Positions 8,983 to 15,383 of a stretch of 15,383 nt of DNA are shown here, piece by piece. Under the pieces are notes generated by a model. It saw only the letters and a list, made by a program, of their open reading frames with translations. It was not told the DNA's origin and did no database searches. A program made the translations under genes and the position numbers. Source of the stretch: Chitinophagaceae bacterium (GTDB taxonomy: Bacteria > Bacteroidota > Bacteroidia > Chitinophagales > Chitinophagaceae); the NCBI GenBank assembly GCA_020846105.1, contig JADLEN010000144.1:1-15383 (forward strand), given 5' to 3'. The stretch's first letter is position 1; each line of letters starts with the position of its first letter.

Positions 8983-9035
8983 AAACCACCCCGCCCTTTG
9001 GGCACCCCTCCAAAGGAGGGGAATTTCGCATGTGG
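8983..9035 (-). repeat. Right 53-bp inverted repeat, two hairpins
   Basis: Exact reverse complement of 8338-8390, with the same CCCCTCC/GGAGGGG and CCC/GGG hairpins. Its last 15 bases (GAATTTCGCATGTGG, 9021-9035) form the first part of the 47-bp tandem unit that follows. Confidence 0.96.
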
Positions 9036-9275
9036 TGTGGTTGTGGATTAGGTTGCGCTTGTGTTGGGAATTTCGCATGTGGTGTGGTTGTGGATTAGGT
9101 TGCGCTTGTGTTGGGAATTTTGCATGTGGTGTGGTTGTGTATTAGGTTGCGCTTGTGTTAGGAATTTCGCATGTGGTGTGGTTGTGGATTTGGTTGCGCT
9201 TGTGTTGGGAACTTTGCATGTGGTGTGGTTGTGGATTAGGTTGCGCTTGTGTTGGGAACTTTGCATGTGGTGTGG
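9021..9275. repeat. Tandem array, 47 bp x 5.4, seeded in the right inverted repeat
   Basis: Units start at 9021, 9068, 9115, 9162 and 9209, with a 20-base partial unit at 9256-9275. Each begins GAATTTCGCATGTGG (GAACTTT in the last ones), the outer tip of the inverted repeat, followed by TGTGGTTGTGGATTAGG and TTGCGCTTGTGTTGG. A few single-base variants occur. It contains TGTGGATTA, one base from a reverse DnaA box. Open frames on both strands across it are repeat artefacts. Confidence 0.95.
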
Positions 9276-9513
9276 TGCTGCGCTTGTGGCCACGCGAAAA
9301 GAAAAGCTTAATAGCAAATAAAAAGCTGAGTCTGCGCCAGATAGTAGCGGATATCCTCTGCCCCCTTTTTTTTCGGGGGCAGAGATAGGAGCGGATAGCT
9401 GGAGACCCAAAGCTTCACGAAGGTGATAATAGCTGCATCGCCCAAAGAAGTAAATGGGGCTTGTGTAACGGAGGTCACACAATAGGGCATTGGGCTGTGC
9501 TACCTTTGGGGCT
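9276..9513. other. Non-coding stretch with one strong hairpin
   Basis: No convincing gene. CTCTGCCCCC (9356-9365) pairs perfectly with GGGGGCAGAG (9375-9384) around a loop TTTTTTTTC. No T tract follows on either strand, so it is not a standard terminator; it may be another dispersed repeat. No tRNA or known RNA was recognised. Confidence 0.5.
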
Positions 9514-9612
9514 ATGGCAGTAATAGTAATGACGGTGGTGGTGCTACACTTGGTGCTGGGCTTTGGCTGGCTGGTGTACAAGCTAGAATTCGAAAAGAAA
9601 AAGAAGAAATAG
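9514..9612 (+). CDS. Possible 32-residue single-pass membrane peptide
   Basis: The ATG at 9514 opens a 32-codon frame ending in TAG at 9610-9612. The peptide is MAVIVMTVVVLHLVLGFGWL followed by VYKLEFEKKKKK. Residues 2-21 form one hydrophobic helix and the tail has five lysines, the layout of a small membrane protein with a cytoplasmic basic end. An in-frame stop lies at 9466-9468. No ribosome binding site is seen. It lies 39 bases before the outer-membrane protein gene on the same strand. No family was recognised, and chance cannot be excluded. Confidence 0.45.
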   Translation: MAVIVMTVVVLHLVLGFGWLVYKLEFEKKKKK

Positions 9613-9651
9613 TAGCTTACTTTGTGGCGCTAATAGAATAAAATAGAGGCT

Positions 9652-10230
9652 ATGAAATATATAATACTCTGTGCCAGCATGTTGCTGCACGCTATGCTGG
9701 GCTATGCCCAAAGTGCCGATGTGCCGCAAGCTCATGGCTATAAAATGGTGAACGGTATGGCGGTGGCCAATACGGTAGGCTTGGGCTATGGGGCGGGCTT
9801 GGAGTATGTTTTTAATAAAAGCAAAAACTTGTCGGCAGTGCTACCGCTTTATGTGGTTTTTGGGCGTGTGCTTGATAGCCGTGGACAGGCTAGCCATGTG
9901 AATGCTGCAATGTATTTTGTATCGCCAGGCATTAGGTATTACCCAGGTAAGAAAAAACAAGATGGACACTATGCCATAGGTGCCAACCTAGCTATAGGCA
10001 ATGGACTGGGGGGCAATAATGGGCTGAGCGCAGTGAGCACTGTGAAAGATGGTGTGCCATTGCAAAGCAGGAGTGTAGTGGCTGCTACGGTAAGCAATAC
10101 GGTACAGGTGCATTATGCCCGTCATTGGCGCTCGCAAATAGAGCTGCAATTGGGGGCGGTAGCAGATAATGGTATTAATTCTGAAAGTTTTTTTGCCCAA
10201 TTTTCTTTTTCGTTTGGGTACCGTTGGTAG
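9652..10230 (+). CDS. Small outer-membrane beta-barrel-like protein
   Basis: A 192-residue protein with an N-terminal signal peptide (about residues 1-20, MKYIILCASMLLHAMLGYAQ). It continues with Gly- and aromatic-rich alternating strands such as GLGYGAGLEYVF, YFVSPGIRYYPGK and FFAQFSFSFGYRW. It ends in an aromatic residue (Trp), as is typical of barrels recognised by BamA. This suggests an 8-stranded outer-membrane barrel, though no defined family or substrate can be named. The start codon is set by the signal peptide. Its stop is 15 bases from the end of the convergent gene on the minus strand; no T-rich terminator separates them, only a GGCCGGCC palindrome. Confidence 0.75.
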   Translation: MKYIILCASMLLHAMLGYAQSADVPQAHGYKMVNGMAVANTVGLGYGAGLEYVFNKSKNLSAVLPLYVVFGRVLDSRGQASHVNAAMYFVSPGIRYYPGKKKQDGHYAIGANLAIGNGLGGNNGLSAVSTVKDGVPLQSRSVVAATVSNTVQVHYARHWRSQIELQLGAVADNGINSESFFAQFSFSFGYRW

Positions 10231-10245
10231 CTTGGCGGCCGGCCC

Positions 10246-10560
10246 TTACTCGAACACGTAATACATACCCGCAAACACGATGATGATGGCGAGGCTGGTG
10301 AGCCCGTATAGGCTAAGGCCTAGGGGCAAGATGTGCAAGATGGTGAGCATGCAGCTAAGGAAGCCTACAAAGGCGCCGATGGCCATGAGCACAAAGCCTG
10401 TAAATTGGCGCTTGGCGTTGCGGAGTTTTTTGTATTCGCGTAGGAGCAGCGCGGTAGATACCTCGTCGTGGCCTTGGGCTTGGAGGGTGGCTGCTACTTG
10501 GTCTGGGCTGTGGCCTTTTTGTAGGGCTGTTACTAATATACTTTGGGGTGCTGCTGCCAT
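10246..10560 (-). CDS. Two-TM membrane protein of unknown function
   Basis: A 104-residue protein. The first half is soluble and helical (LVTALQKGHSPDQVAATLQA, then a charged stretch around LREYKKLRNAKRQ). Two hydrophobic segments follow at about residues 54-76 and 81-101, and the protein ends YYVFE. The charge pattern (KRQ before the first segment) favours a cytoplasmic N-terminus. I do not recognise a family. It lies 83 bases downstream of the LytTR regulator on the same strand and could belong to the same transcript. Its coding strand is A/C-rich. Confidence 0.72.
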   Translation of the reverse strand: MAAAPQSILVTALQKGHSPDQVAATLQAQGHDEVSTALLLREYKKLRNAKRQFTGFVLMAIGAFVGFLSCMLTILHILPLGLSLYGLTSLAIIIVFAGMYYVFE

Positions 10561-10643
10561 ATATTGCTAGTTGTGGGGTGGCGGTATGTGTGGCAAAATA
10601 GGGATATTGTAGGATATGGACAAGCCTAAGGTGGCTGCGGCGT

Positions 10644-11390
10644 TTATACCCAATTCATAAGTTTGTATAGTTCTATCACTTTTTCGGAGGATAGGGATAC
10701 CTCGTGATGGTCGGCGATGCGTAGGTAGCCACCGTCGCTCTTGATATGCTCGGACAGGTGTTTGAGGTTGATGATGTAGGACTTGTGGCAGCGAAAAAAG
10801 CTGGGGTTGTCTTTGAGTATTTCTTCGTATCGCTTGAGGCCTTTGCTGGCGGTAATGGTTTTGCCGTTGGCAAGCATGAGCTCGGTATAGGCTCCTTCGG
10901 CTTTCAGAAAAAGTATTTGGTCGGTCTCGATAAACTTGACAGAGTTGATGGTGTGCACGGCTAGCTTGGAGCAGCCTACGTTGTTGAGGTTGTCTTTGAG
11001 TACTTGGTAGTTTTTCTTTTGGCTATGGCGTAGGTGGCGCTCTAGGGCTTGCTCTAGCTCGGCGGGCTCTATGGGCTTGAGCAGGTAGTCTATGGCCGAT
11101 AGCTTGAAGGCTTGTAGGGCATATTGGTTGTAGGCGGTGGTAAAGATGATAGAGAAGTCTATCTCTTGCTCGTCGAAAAAGTCGAGCAGCTCGAGGCCGC
11201 TGTATCCTGGCATTTCGATGTCGAGGAATACGATGTTGGGCTTGTGCTTGCGTATGGCTTTGATGCCAGAGGGTAGGTCTGGGCAAAGGTCTAATACTTG
11301 TATATCGGGGCAATACTCGGCTAGCATACCAGCTAGTAGGGTGCGTGCCATTTTTTCGTCGTCGATGATGATTGCTGTGCGTGGTTGCAT
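10644..11390 (-). CDS. LytTR-family response regulator
   Basis: A 248-residue two-domain regulator. The receiver domain (about 1-125) shows the acidic pair Asp10-Asp11, the phosphoacceptor Asp57 (VFLDIEMPG), Thr84 (FTTAY) and Lys105 (YLLKPIEP). The LytTR DNA-binding domain (about 140-245) shows KFIETDQILFLKAEGAYTEL, the FFRCHKSYIINLKHL block and the C-terminal VSLSSEKVIELYK. Phosphorylation by its kinase should change DNA binding at direct-repeat sites. The start ATG is 14 bases after the stop of the sensor kinase, so the two are one operon and surely a cognate pair. Target genes cannot be read from this window. Confidence 0.96.
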   Translation of the reverse strand: MQPRTAIIIDDEKMARTLLAGMLAEYCPDIQVLDLCPDLPSGIKAIRKHKPNIVFLDIEMPGYSGLELLDFFDEQEIDFSIIFTTAYNQYALQAFKLSAIDYLLKPIEPAELEQALERHLRHSQKKNYQVLKDNLNNVGCSKLAVHTINSVKFIETDQILFLKAEGAYTELMLANGKTITASKGLKRYEEILKDNPSFFRCHKSYIINLKHLSEHIKSDGGYLRIADHHEVSLSSEKVIELYKLMNWV

Positions 11391-11404
11391 GAGAGTGTGT
11401 TTCT

Positions 11405-14320
11405 TTAGTTTTCTATTGGTATTAATATTTGTACTTGTGTGCCTTTGGGCTGTTGGTTATCGTCGGTCTTGTCGGTGATGGTTATGAGTACTTTGTTGGT
11501 CTTGTTGTGGTTGAGTATTTGTAGGCGTTGCTCGTTGGCACGGGTAGAGAAGGAGTTGTGTTGTTCTTTTTTCAGCTTCTTCATTTCTTCGGATTTGGCA
11601 CGGCCTATGCCATTATCGTCGATAATAACTTTGAGGTATTTGCCATCTTTGCTGATGTGAATAGACAAGAATTTGTGGCCCTTGCGGTGCAGTAGCCCAT
11701 GCTTGATGGCGTTTTCGGCATAGGGCTGTATGAGCATGGAGGGTATTTTTATCAGCTCTTCGTCTAGCTCATGGTCGGTTTTGATTTCGAAAAAGAAGTC
11801 GTCGTCGAAGCGCATTTTTTCGAGCTCTAGGTATAGGGTGAGTGCTTGTATCTCCTCGCTCAGGGCTATGGTTTCTTGCTCAGACATTTCGAGAATCATA
11901 CGGGTGAGCTTGGAAAACTTGCCAAGGTAAAGGCTAGCATTGCGCTTGTCGTTGGTAAAGATGTAGGCTTGTATGGTGTTGAGTGCGTTGTAAAAGAAGT
12001 GGGGGTTCATCTGCGCCTTGATAGATGTGAGGATGGATTTGCCGAGCGTTTGCTCTAATGCTACTTTTTCGCGCAGTAGTATTATCTGTTTAGACAGTAG
12101 GGATATTTGCCAATTGTAATAGGCATAGGCAAAAATGACAATGATAGAAACGCAGAGCATAATAAACCACCACTTGTACCAAAAAGGCGCGTCGATAGTG
12201 AAGGTGACGTGCTGCGGAAGTACCTTGTTGCCCACCTTGAAAGAAATGTCGTAAGTGCCACTAGCCAAGGAGCGGAAGGGTAGGCTACGGCTGTCTGTGG
12301 GTAGTTTTTTCCAAACACCATTGTTGATACTGTAATAGGCGGTGGCGGCTAGTGCGCTGCCAAAATCTAGTATGGAATAGCGGATGGTAATATCGTTTTG
12401 TTTGTAACCGAATGTGGCGTTTTGAAAATTGGTTTGGTCTTTACCATTTACTTCAAAATTGTTGATGGTAAAGCGGGTTTGGCTGCCTTTGTTGTCTATG
12501 AAATTGGTATTGTAAGCTATCAGCCCTTTGTTGCTCAGTAGTAGCAGTGTGCTGTCTTGCAGCAGCAGGTCGTTGACGTTGGCAGGTGTTAGGTTGATAT
12601 TGAGTAGCTGTGCTTTAGCGTGCAGCAAGGATACTTGGTAGATGAATTTGCTGGTCATCAATACTAGGTTTTCGCCAAATTGCCGCGCATATTTTATGTC
12701 TTGTGCGTCTATACCCAAGCTGTTGTTTAGCAAGACAAGCTCATTGTTGTTTTTTATTTCGTAAAGATTGCCTTTGGTGTTGAGTGCAAAAATCCTATGG
12801 TGGATGATAAATATTCTGGACGCATAAAAGGGCAAATTTTGAAACAACAAGGTGCTAGTGCCTGTGGGGCTGATGCAAAAAAAACCTTGGCTAGTAGCGG
12901 CGTAGATGATGTTGTTGGTGGTGTCGTAAGCAATAGCTCTACCGCGGCCTTGTATGCCCTGAATTTGTCTTTCTTTACACGCTTTGTTTTCTATAAATGA
13001 TAAGTTGTATAGCGAATCCCAAGGGGAATGAAAGGTAGGGTCAAAGTCATTTCTTTTTCGTAGCGCGCAATGTCCGTTGGCTACAAAGGCATAATAATTC
13101 TGGTCGAGGGGCACTATTTCTTTTACCGCATTATTTGTAATTTGAAGGTTGTTAAAGTTGAGTTTTGGAACAAAGTTGGTGCCACTAGCCGAAAAGAAAA
13201 CATCATCATTTTGAGGGTTGGTATATAGGTAGTAAAGGTCGGACTGTTGGGTATTGAGCCTTGGTAAGGGGCGAAACGTGCCGTTTTTATTGAAAATGGT
13301 GAATTGGCAATTCCTGTTGCCAATTAAAAAACCTTGCGAAGTATTAGCAATTTTGGTTGGCAAAAAATCGCCCATTGAATAAAATTGATGCTGCAGGCTA
13401 GGCATCAAAAACACCCCTTCGTTGGTGGTGGAAAACCAATAATTCTTTTGCCGGTCTAGTATCATCCCCGATACACTCTTGCCTTGAAGATACAATGTGG
13501 GTTTAGCGTTGGGCTTATTGAGGGTGTACACATAAGAGCCTTGGGTGCTGTGTACCCAAAATTTACCGTCTATAAAATCGCAACCTTGTATTTGTTTGGG
13601 CTCTGGAATATCTAGGTGTTGCAGTGTTTTTAAAGCCCTATCATAATAATACATTTTGCCATCTGCATTGTCGCGGGCAAGTAGCATCACATACGCCTGG
13701 CTGGTAAATAACAATTTGTAATTGCTATTGTTGGCAAAAGTGATTGGTAATGATTTTAAATTAAGGCCACTATCCAATTGCCAAAGCCTATTGTCTTTAA
13801 GAAAATAAAAGTCATTGGCTACACTTGCTGTTGCCAATAAAAAATTACCAGCTTGTGTGATTGGAATTTGTTTCTTCAGTTTCAAGTCATGAATGCTGTG
13901 CACATCAATGCCTTCCTGCTGAAAATTAATTACATGCTTCTGAGCAATGCCAAAAGGATAATAATTAAAAATTGACTCTTTTGGCAAGATATACATCGAG
14001 TCTTTGAATACATAAAACAGGCGTCCGTCAAAGTTCTCGTACCATATTCGTCCTTTGATATCTTCTTTGATACAACTACCCGAAGTGGACATTTGCTCCA
14101 CACATTTATAGGTCTTGAATTCAAAACCATCGTATCGAGAAAGGCCTGCATCTGTGGCAAACCATACAAAACCCTTACTGTCTTGAAACAGGTTGTAAAC
14201 GGAATTTGAAGGTAGGCCTACCGCTTGGTTTATGGCAACGGAATAGGGCTCTTGAGCACAAGCAATTTTTGCCAAAAGAAAAATAAAAATGGTGCTAAAA
14301 AAACGGATGATGCCCAACAA
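11405..14320 (-). CDS. Propeller-type sensor histidine kinase (LytS/His_kinase class), TTG start
   Basis: A 971-residue inner-membrane sensor kinase. A signal peptide or signal anchor (residues 1-22, ending ACAQ) is followed by a large periplasmic beta-propeller. Its first blade has the two-component regulator signature LPSNSVYNLFQDSKGFVWFA and the GLSRYDG box. A Y_Y_Y-like beta-sandwich lies at about 635-710 and one membrane helix at about 713-735 (WWFIMLCVSIIVIFAYAYY). The cytoplasmic kinase carries the phosphoacceptor His774 (MNPHFFYNALNTIQ), the ATP-binding N box with Asn870 (YAENAIKHGL) and a G box DDNGIG near residue 900. The start is unusual: the frame has a stop at 14327-14329 and no ATG before the signal peptide, so TTG at 14320 (or 14317) is the best start. 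The ligand is unknown; many relatives sense glycans. Confidence 0.95.
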   Translation of the reverse strand: MLGIIRFFSTIFIFLLAKIACAQEPYSVAINQAVGLPSNSVYNLFQDSKGFVWFATDAGLSRYDGFEFKTYKCVEQMSTSGSCIKEDIKGRIWYENFDGRLFYVFKDSMYILPKESIFNYYPFGIAQKHVINFQQEGIDVHSIHDLKLKKQIPITQAGNFLLATASVANDFYFLKDNRLWQLDSGLNLKSLPITFANNSNYKLLFTSQAYVMLLARDNADGKMYYYDRALKTLQHLDIPEPKQIQGCDFIDGKFWVHSTQGSYVYTLNKPNAKPTLYLQGKSVSGMILDRQKNYWFSTTNEGVFLMPSLQHQFYSMGDFLPTKIANTSQGFLIGNRNCQFTIFNKNGTFRPLPRLNTQQSDLYYLYTNPQNDDVFFSASGTNFVPKLNFNNLQITNNAVKEIVPLDQNYYAFVANGHCALRKRNDFDPTFHSPWDSLYNLSFIENKACKERQIQGIQGRGRAIAYDTTNNIIYAATSQGFFCISPTGTSTLLFQNLPFYASRIFIIHHRIFALNTKGNLYEIKNNNELVLLNNSLGIDAQDIKYARQFGENLVLMTSKFIYQVSLLHAKAQLLNINLTPANVNDLLLQDSTLLLLSNKGLIAYNTNFIDNKGSQTRFTINNFEVNGKDQTNFQNATFGYKQNDITIRYSILDFGSALAATAYYSINNGVWKKLPTDSRSLPFRSLASGTYDISFKVGNKVLPQHVTFTIDAPFWYKWWFIMLCVSIIVIFAYAYYNWQISLLSKQIILLREKVALEQTLGKSILTSIKAQMNPHFFYNALNTIQAYIFTNDKRNASLYLGKFSKLTRMILEMSEQETIALSEEIQALTLYLELEKMRFDDDFFFEIKTDHELDEELIKIPSMLIQPYAENAIKHGLLHRKGHKFLSIHISKDGKYLKVIIDDNGIGRAKSEEMKKLKKEQHNSFSTRANEQRLQILNHNKTNKVLITITDKTDDNQQPKGTQVQILIPIEN

Positions 14321-14337
14321 GAGTATTTAATTATTTA

Positions 14338-14345
14338 CAAAGATA
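14338..14345 (-). promoter_or_regulatory. Possible -7 promoter box for the sensor-kinase operon
   Basis: On the minus strand the bases read TATCTTTG, an exact match to the Bacteroidota -7 consensus TAnnTTTG. Transcription would start near 14331, leaving a leader of about 10 bases before the TTG start. No clear -33 TTTG is visible at the expected distance, so the call rests on one box. Confidence 0.42.
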
Positions 14346-14587
14346 AAATTATGTAGATGGAATAGGTATTGCTTTTATGAAAATACCCTTATTGTATAAT
14401 GAAAAGCCGTTTCTGGTTTATGTACACAAAATAAGTGGTTTTCTGCTGTTCACAAGTCCACTTCTTTAACGGCTGCAAAAAGAAGCCAATTATTAGGCGC
14501 ATAATGCACCAATAAAATAGTACTACCAACTACAAACACAGGCTACCAGGAGTTACTAATGCATTTTTTTACTTTGCGTAATCTGGG

Positions 14588-15247
14588 TTAAAAATGCTTT
14601 ACACTTTTTCTTTTCCCCCAACGATATTGGTGCGTCCAATAAGCTGCTTTTTGGCTTAGAATGCCAATACCTGCACCCACCAATACATCACTCAGGTAAT
14701 GCCTGTTGTTGGCAATACGCAATGCCGCCACACTGCTGGCTACGGTATATGCCGCATAGGGCATCCAGCGGATAGTGTGTTTATATTCCTCGCTCAAAAA
14801 AGTGGCTGCAAGAAATGCTTGTGCCGCGTGATTACTTGGGAAAGAATGATTGTCGCTACCATCGGGGCGTGTAACTTGTGTGCTGAATTTGAGTGCATAG
14901 CCAGCGCCTATTGCCATAAGCTCGCCCTTCAATAAAATAGCCGACCGATTCCAAAAATCATTTTTAGAACGTACACCAAGCGCATCCAAGCCATAGGCAA
15001 TAAATATTGGAGCAACACTTAAAACATCATCTGCTCGGGTGTGAAAGTTTGGTATTTGTTCGTTGCGGATACGAGCTATTTCTAGCTTTATATTATTGTT
15101 GGTTGCAAAGCCTCCTGCAAATAATACGGCAGGCGCTACCAATTGCTGCGTACTAAACCCCGTTCGCTCATTGCAATAGCGCAAACTATCTTGTGCATTG
15201 CTTTTTAGGGCAAAAATGAAAATAAAAATTAAAGAAATAGCACGCAT
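14588..15247 (-). CDS. PAP2-family phosphatase, exported
   Basis: A 219-residue PAP2 (type 2 phosphatidic acid phosphatase) protein, a family that removes phosphate from lipids such as phosphatidate or undecaprenyl diphosphate. Motif 1 is Lys120...Arg127-Pro128 (KFSTQVTRP). Motif 2 is PSNH (137-140), with Asn where most members have Gly. Motif 3 is Arg177, His183 and Asp187 (RIANNRHYLSD). An N-terminal signal peptide (MRAISLIFIFIFALKSNAQ) places the enzyme in the periplasm or membrane. I chose the ATG at 15245-15247 rather than the in-frame ATG at 15295, because the extra 16 codons would lie inside the upstream terminator hairpin. It lies just downstream of the probable dxs gene. A TAAATTTG box (15315-15322, minus strand) over the last dxs codons might be its promoter. 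Confidence 0.92.
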   Translation of the reverse strand: MRAISLIFIFIFALKSNAQDSLRYCNERTGFSTQQLVAPAVLFAGGFATNNNIKLEIARIRNEQIPNFHTRADDVLSVAPIFIAYGLDALGVRSKNDFWNRSAILLKGELMAIGAGYALKFSTQVTRPDGSDNHSFPSNHAAQAFLAATFLSEEYKHTIRWMPYAAYTVASSVAALRIANNRHYLSDVLVGAGIGILSQKAAYWTHQYRWGKRKSVKHF

Positions 15248-15254
15248 CTTTTTG

Positions 15255-15292
15255 AAACAAAAAAGCACCCAAATTTTATGCTTTGGGTGCTT
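15255..15292 (-). terminator. Intrinsic terminator between dxs-like gene and PAP2 gene
   Basis: On the minus strand AAGCACCCAAA and TTTGGGTGCTT pair perfectly over 11 bp (15263-15273 with 15282-15292) around an 8-base loop, followed by TTTTTTG. It lies 19 bases after the stop of the upstream gene, and its T tract ends 7 bases before the PAP2 start codon. Confidence 0.88.
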
Positions 15293-15311
15293 CACTTTTA
15301 TTGGTAATAAT

Positions 15312-15383
15312 TTACAAATTTACGACCATTGCTGTCGCCAACTCACGCACCGCATCTGCTATGCCTTGGGCATCGTAGCCACA
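15312..15383 (-). CDS. dxs: Probable 1-deoxy-D-xylulose-5-phosphate synthase, last 23 residues
   Basis: Only the C-terminal end is in the window. On the minus strand the frame reads CGYDAQGIADAVRELATAMV then VNL and TAA (15312-15314). The CG(F/Y)DA(E/Q)GI motif followed by a basic helix resembles the tail of Bacteroidota DXS, the first enzyme of the MEP isoprenoid pathway, where it follows the (H)GT..EL....CG(F/Y)D segment. The call rests on about 15 residues, so it is tentative. A clear terminator follows. Confidence 0.5.
   Translation of the reverse strand, partial: CGYDAQGIADAVRELATAMVVNL

Larger units (their letters stand above)
8338..9035 (+). mobile_element. Candidate element: DUF559 nuclease gene between perfect 53-bp inverted repeats
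   Basis: The left end (8338-8390) and right end (8983-9035) are exact reverse complements over 53 bases. With two mismatches the match extends 10 bases further out, to 8328 and 9045. The only gene inside is the DUF559/Vsr-like nuclease. The 698-bp layout (terminal inverted repeats around one nuclease gene) is that of a small mobile unit or of a repeat family with its own enzyme. No target-site duplication can be read because tandem arrays abut both outer edges. The alternative is that two copies of a common intergenic repeat happen to flank the gene in opposite orientation. The structure is certain; mobility is inferred. Confidence 0.55.

Noticed and set aside
6852..9275. CRISPR array
   Set aside because: All arrays are direct tandem repeats without unique spacers of constant size, and no cas genes are present.
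8189..9275. Chromosomal origin of replication, from DnaA-box-like units and the nearby skew switch
   Set aside because: The box matches each have at least one mismatch, dnaA or other origin genes are absent, and rpoBC would face replication head-on. Kept only as a composition finding.
9356..9384. Rho-independent terminator
   Set aside because: The stem is strong but the T run is in the loop and no T tract follows on either strand.
9048..9581. A 177-codon minus-strand frame and two plus-strand frames across the 47-bp array
   Set aside because: Low-complexity products (HHMQ/SQHKRN repeats) arising from a 47-bp unit read in rotating frames.
15248..15295. N-terminal 16-codon extension of the PAP2 protein
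   Set aside because: It lies within the terminator hairpin of the upstream gene, and a proper signal peptide starts at the next ATG (15247).

Overview
The window comes from a member of the Bacteroidota, most likely of the Chitinophagia/Sphingobacteriia type. The support is the rpoB/rpoC sequence style, the lack of Shine-Dalgarno sequences before most starts, a TAnnTTTG-type -7 box before the sensor kinase, a propeller-type sensor kinase paired with a LytTR regulator, and DUF6261-like and DUF559 proteins. This placement is from memory of families, not from a search.

Layout, left to right. (1) 2-6589: the 3' end of rpoB, then a perfect 11-bp hairpin, then a GT2-like glycosyltransferase gene wedged between rpoB and rpoC, then complete rpoC with a strong intrinsic terminator. 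(2) 6590-9620: a repeat-dense accessory stretch. It holds two main genes, a DUF6261-like helical protein (7442-8188) and a DUF559/Vsr-like nuclease (8482-8916), amid at least seven different tandem arrays (10x3, 16x2, 16x7, 43x6, 16x9, 26x3.5 and 47x5.4). The nuclease gene is bracketed by perfect 53-bp inverted repeats, each built of two small hairpins. A third, interrupted copy of the same repeat lies at 6782-6851. A 32-codon ORF for a possible single-pass membrane peptide follows at 9514-9612. (3) 9652-10560: a small outer-membrane beta-barrel-like protein (+) converging on a two-TM protein (-). (4) 10644-14320, minus strand: a propeller sensor histidine kinase and its LytTR response regulator, 14 bp apart and clearly co-transcribed. 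(5) 14588-15383, minus strand: a secreted/periplasmic PAP2 phosphatase, preceded by a terminator and the last codons of what looks like dxs.

How the parts work together: rpoB/rpoC are core transcription genes, and the glycosyltransferase probably rides on their transcription unless the hairpin stops it. The kinase and regulator form one phosphorelay. The candidate undescribed system is the DUF559 nuclease with its 53-bp inverted repeats. It resembles in layout a REP sequence with its dedicated mobilising enzyme (as RAYT transposases do for REPs), but here the enzyme would be a Vsr-like nuclease. That functional link is inference.

A strand-composition change coincides with this region: the + strand is A/C-rich from late rpoC to about 8.4 kb and G/T-rich from about 8.5 to 12 kb, irrespective of gene direction.
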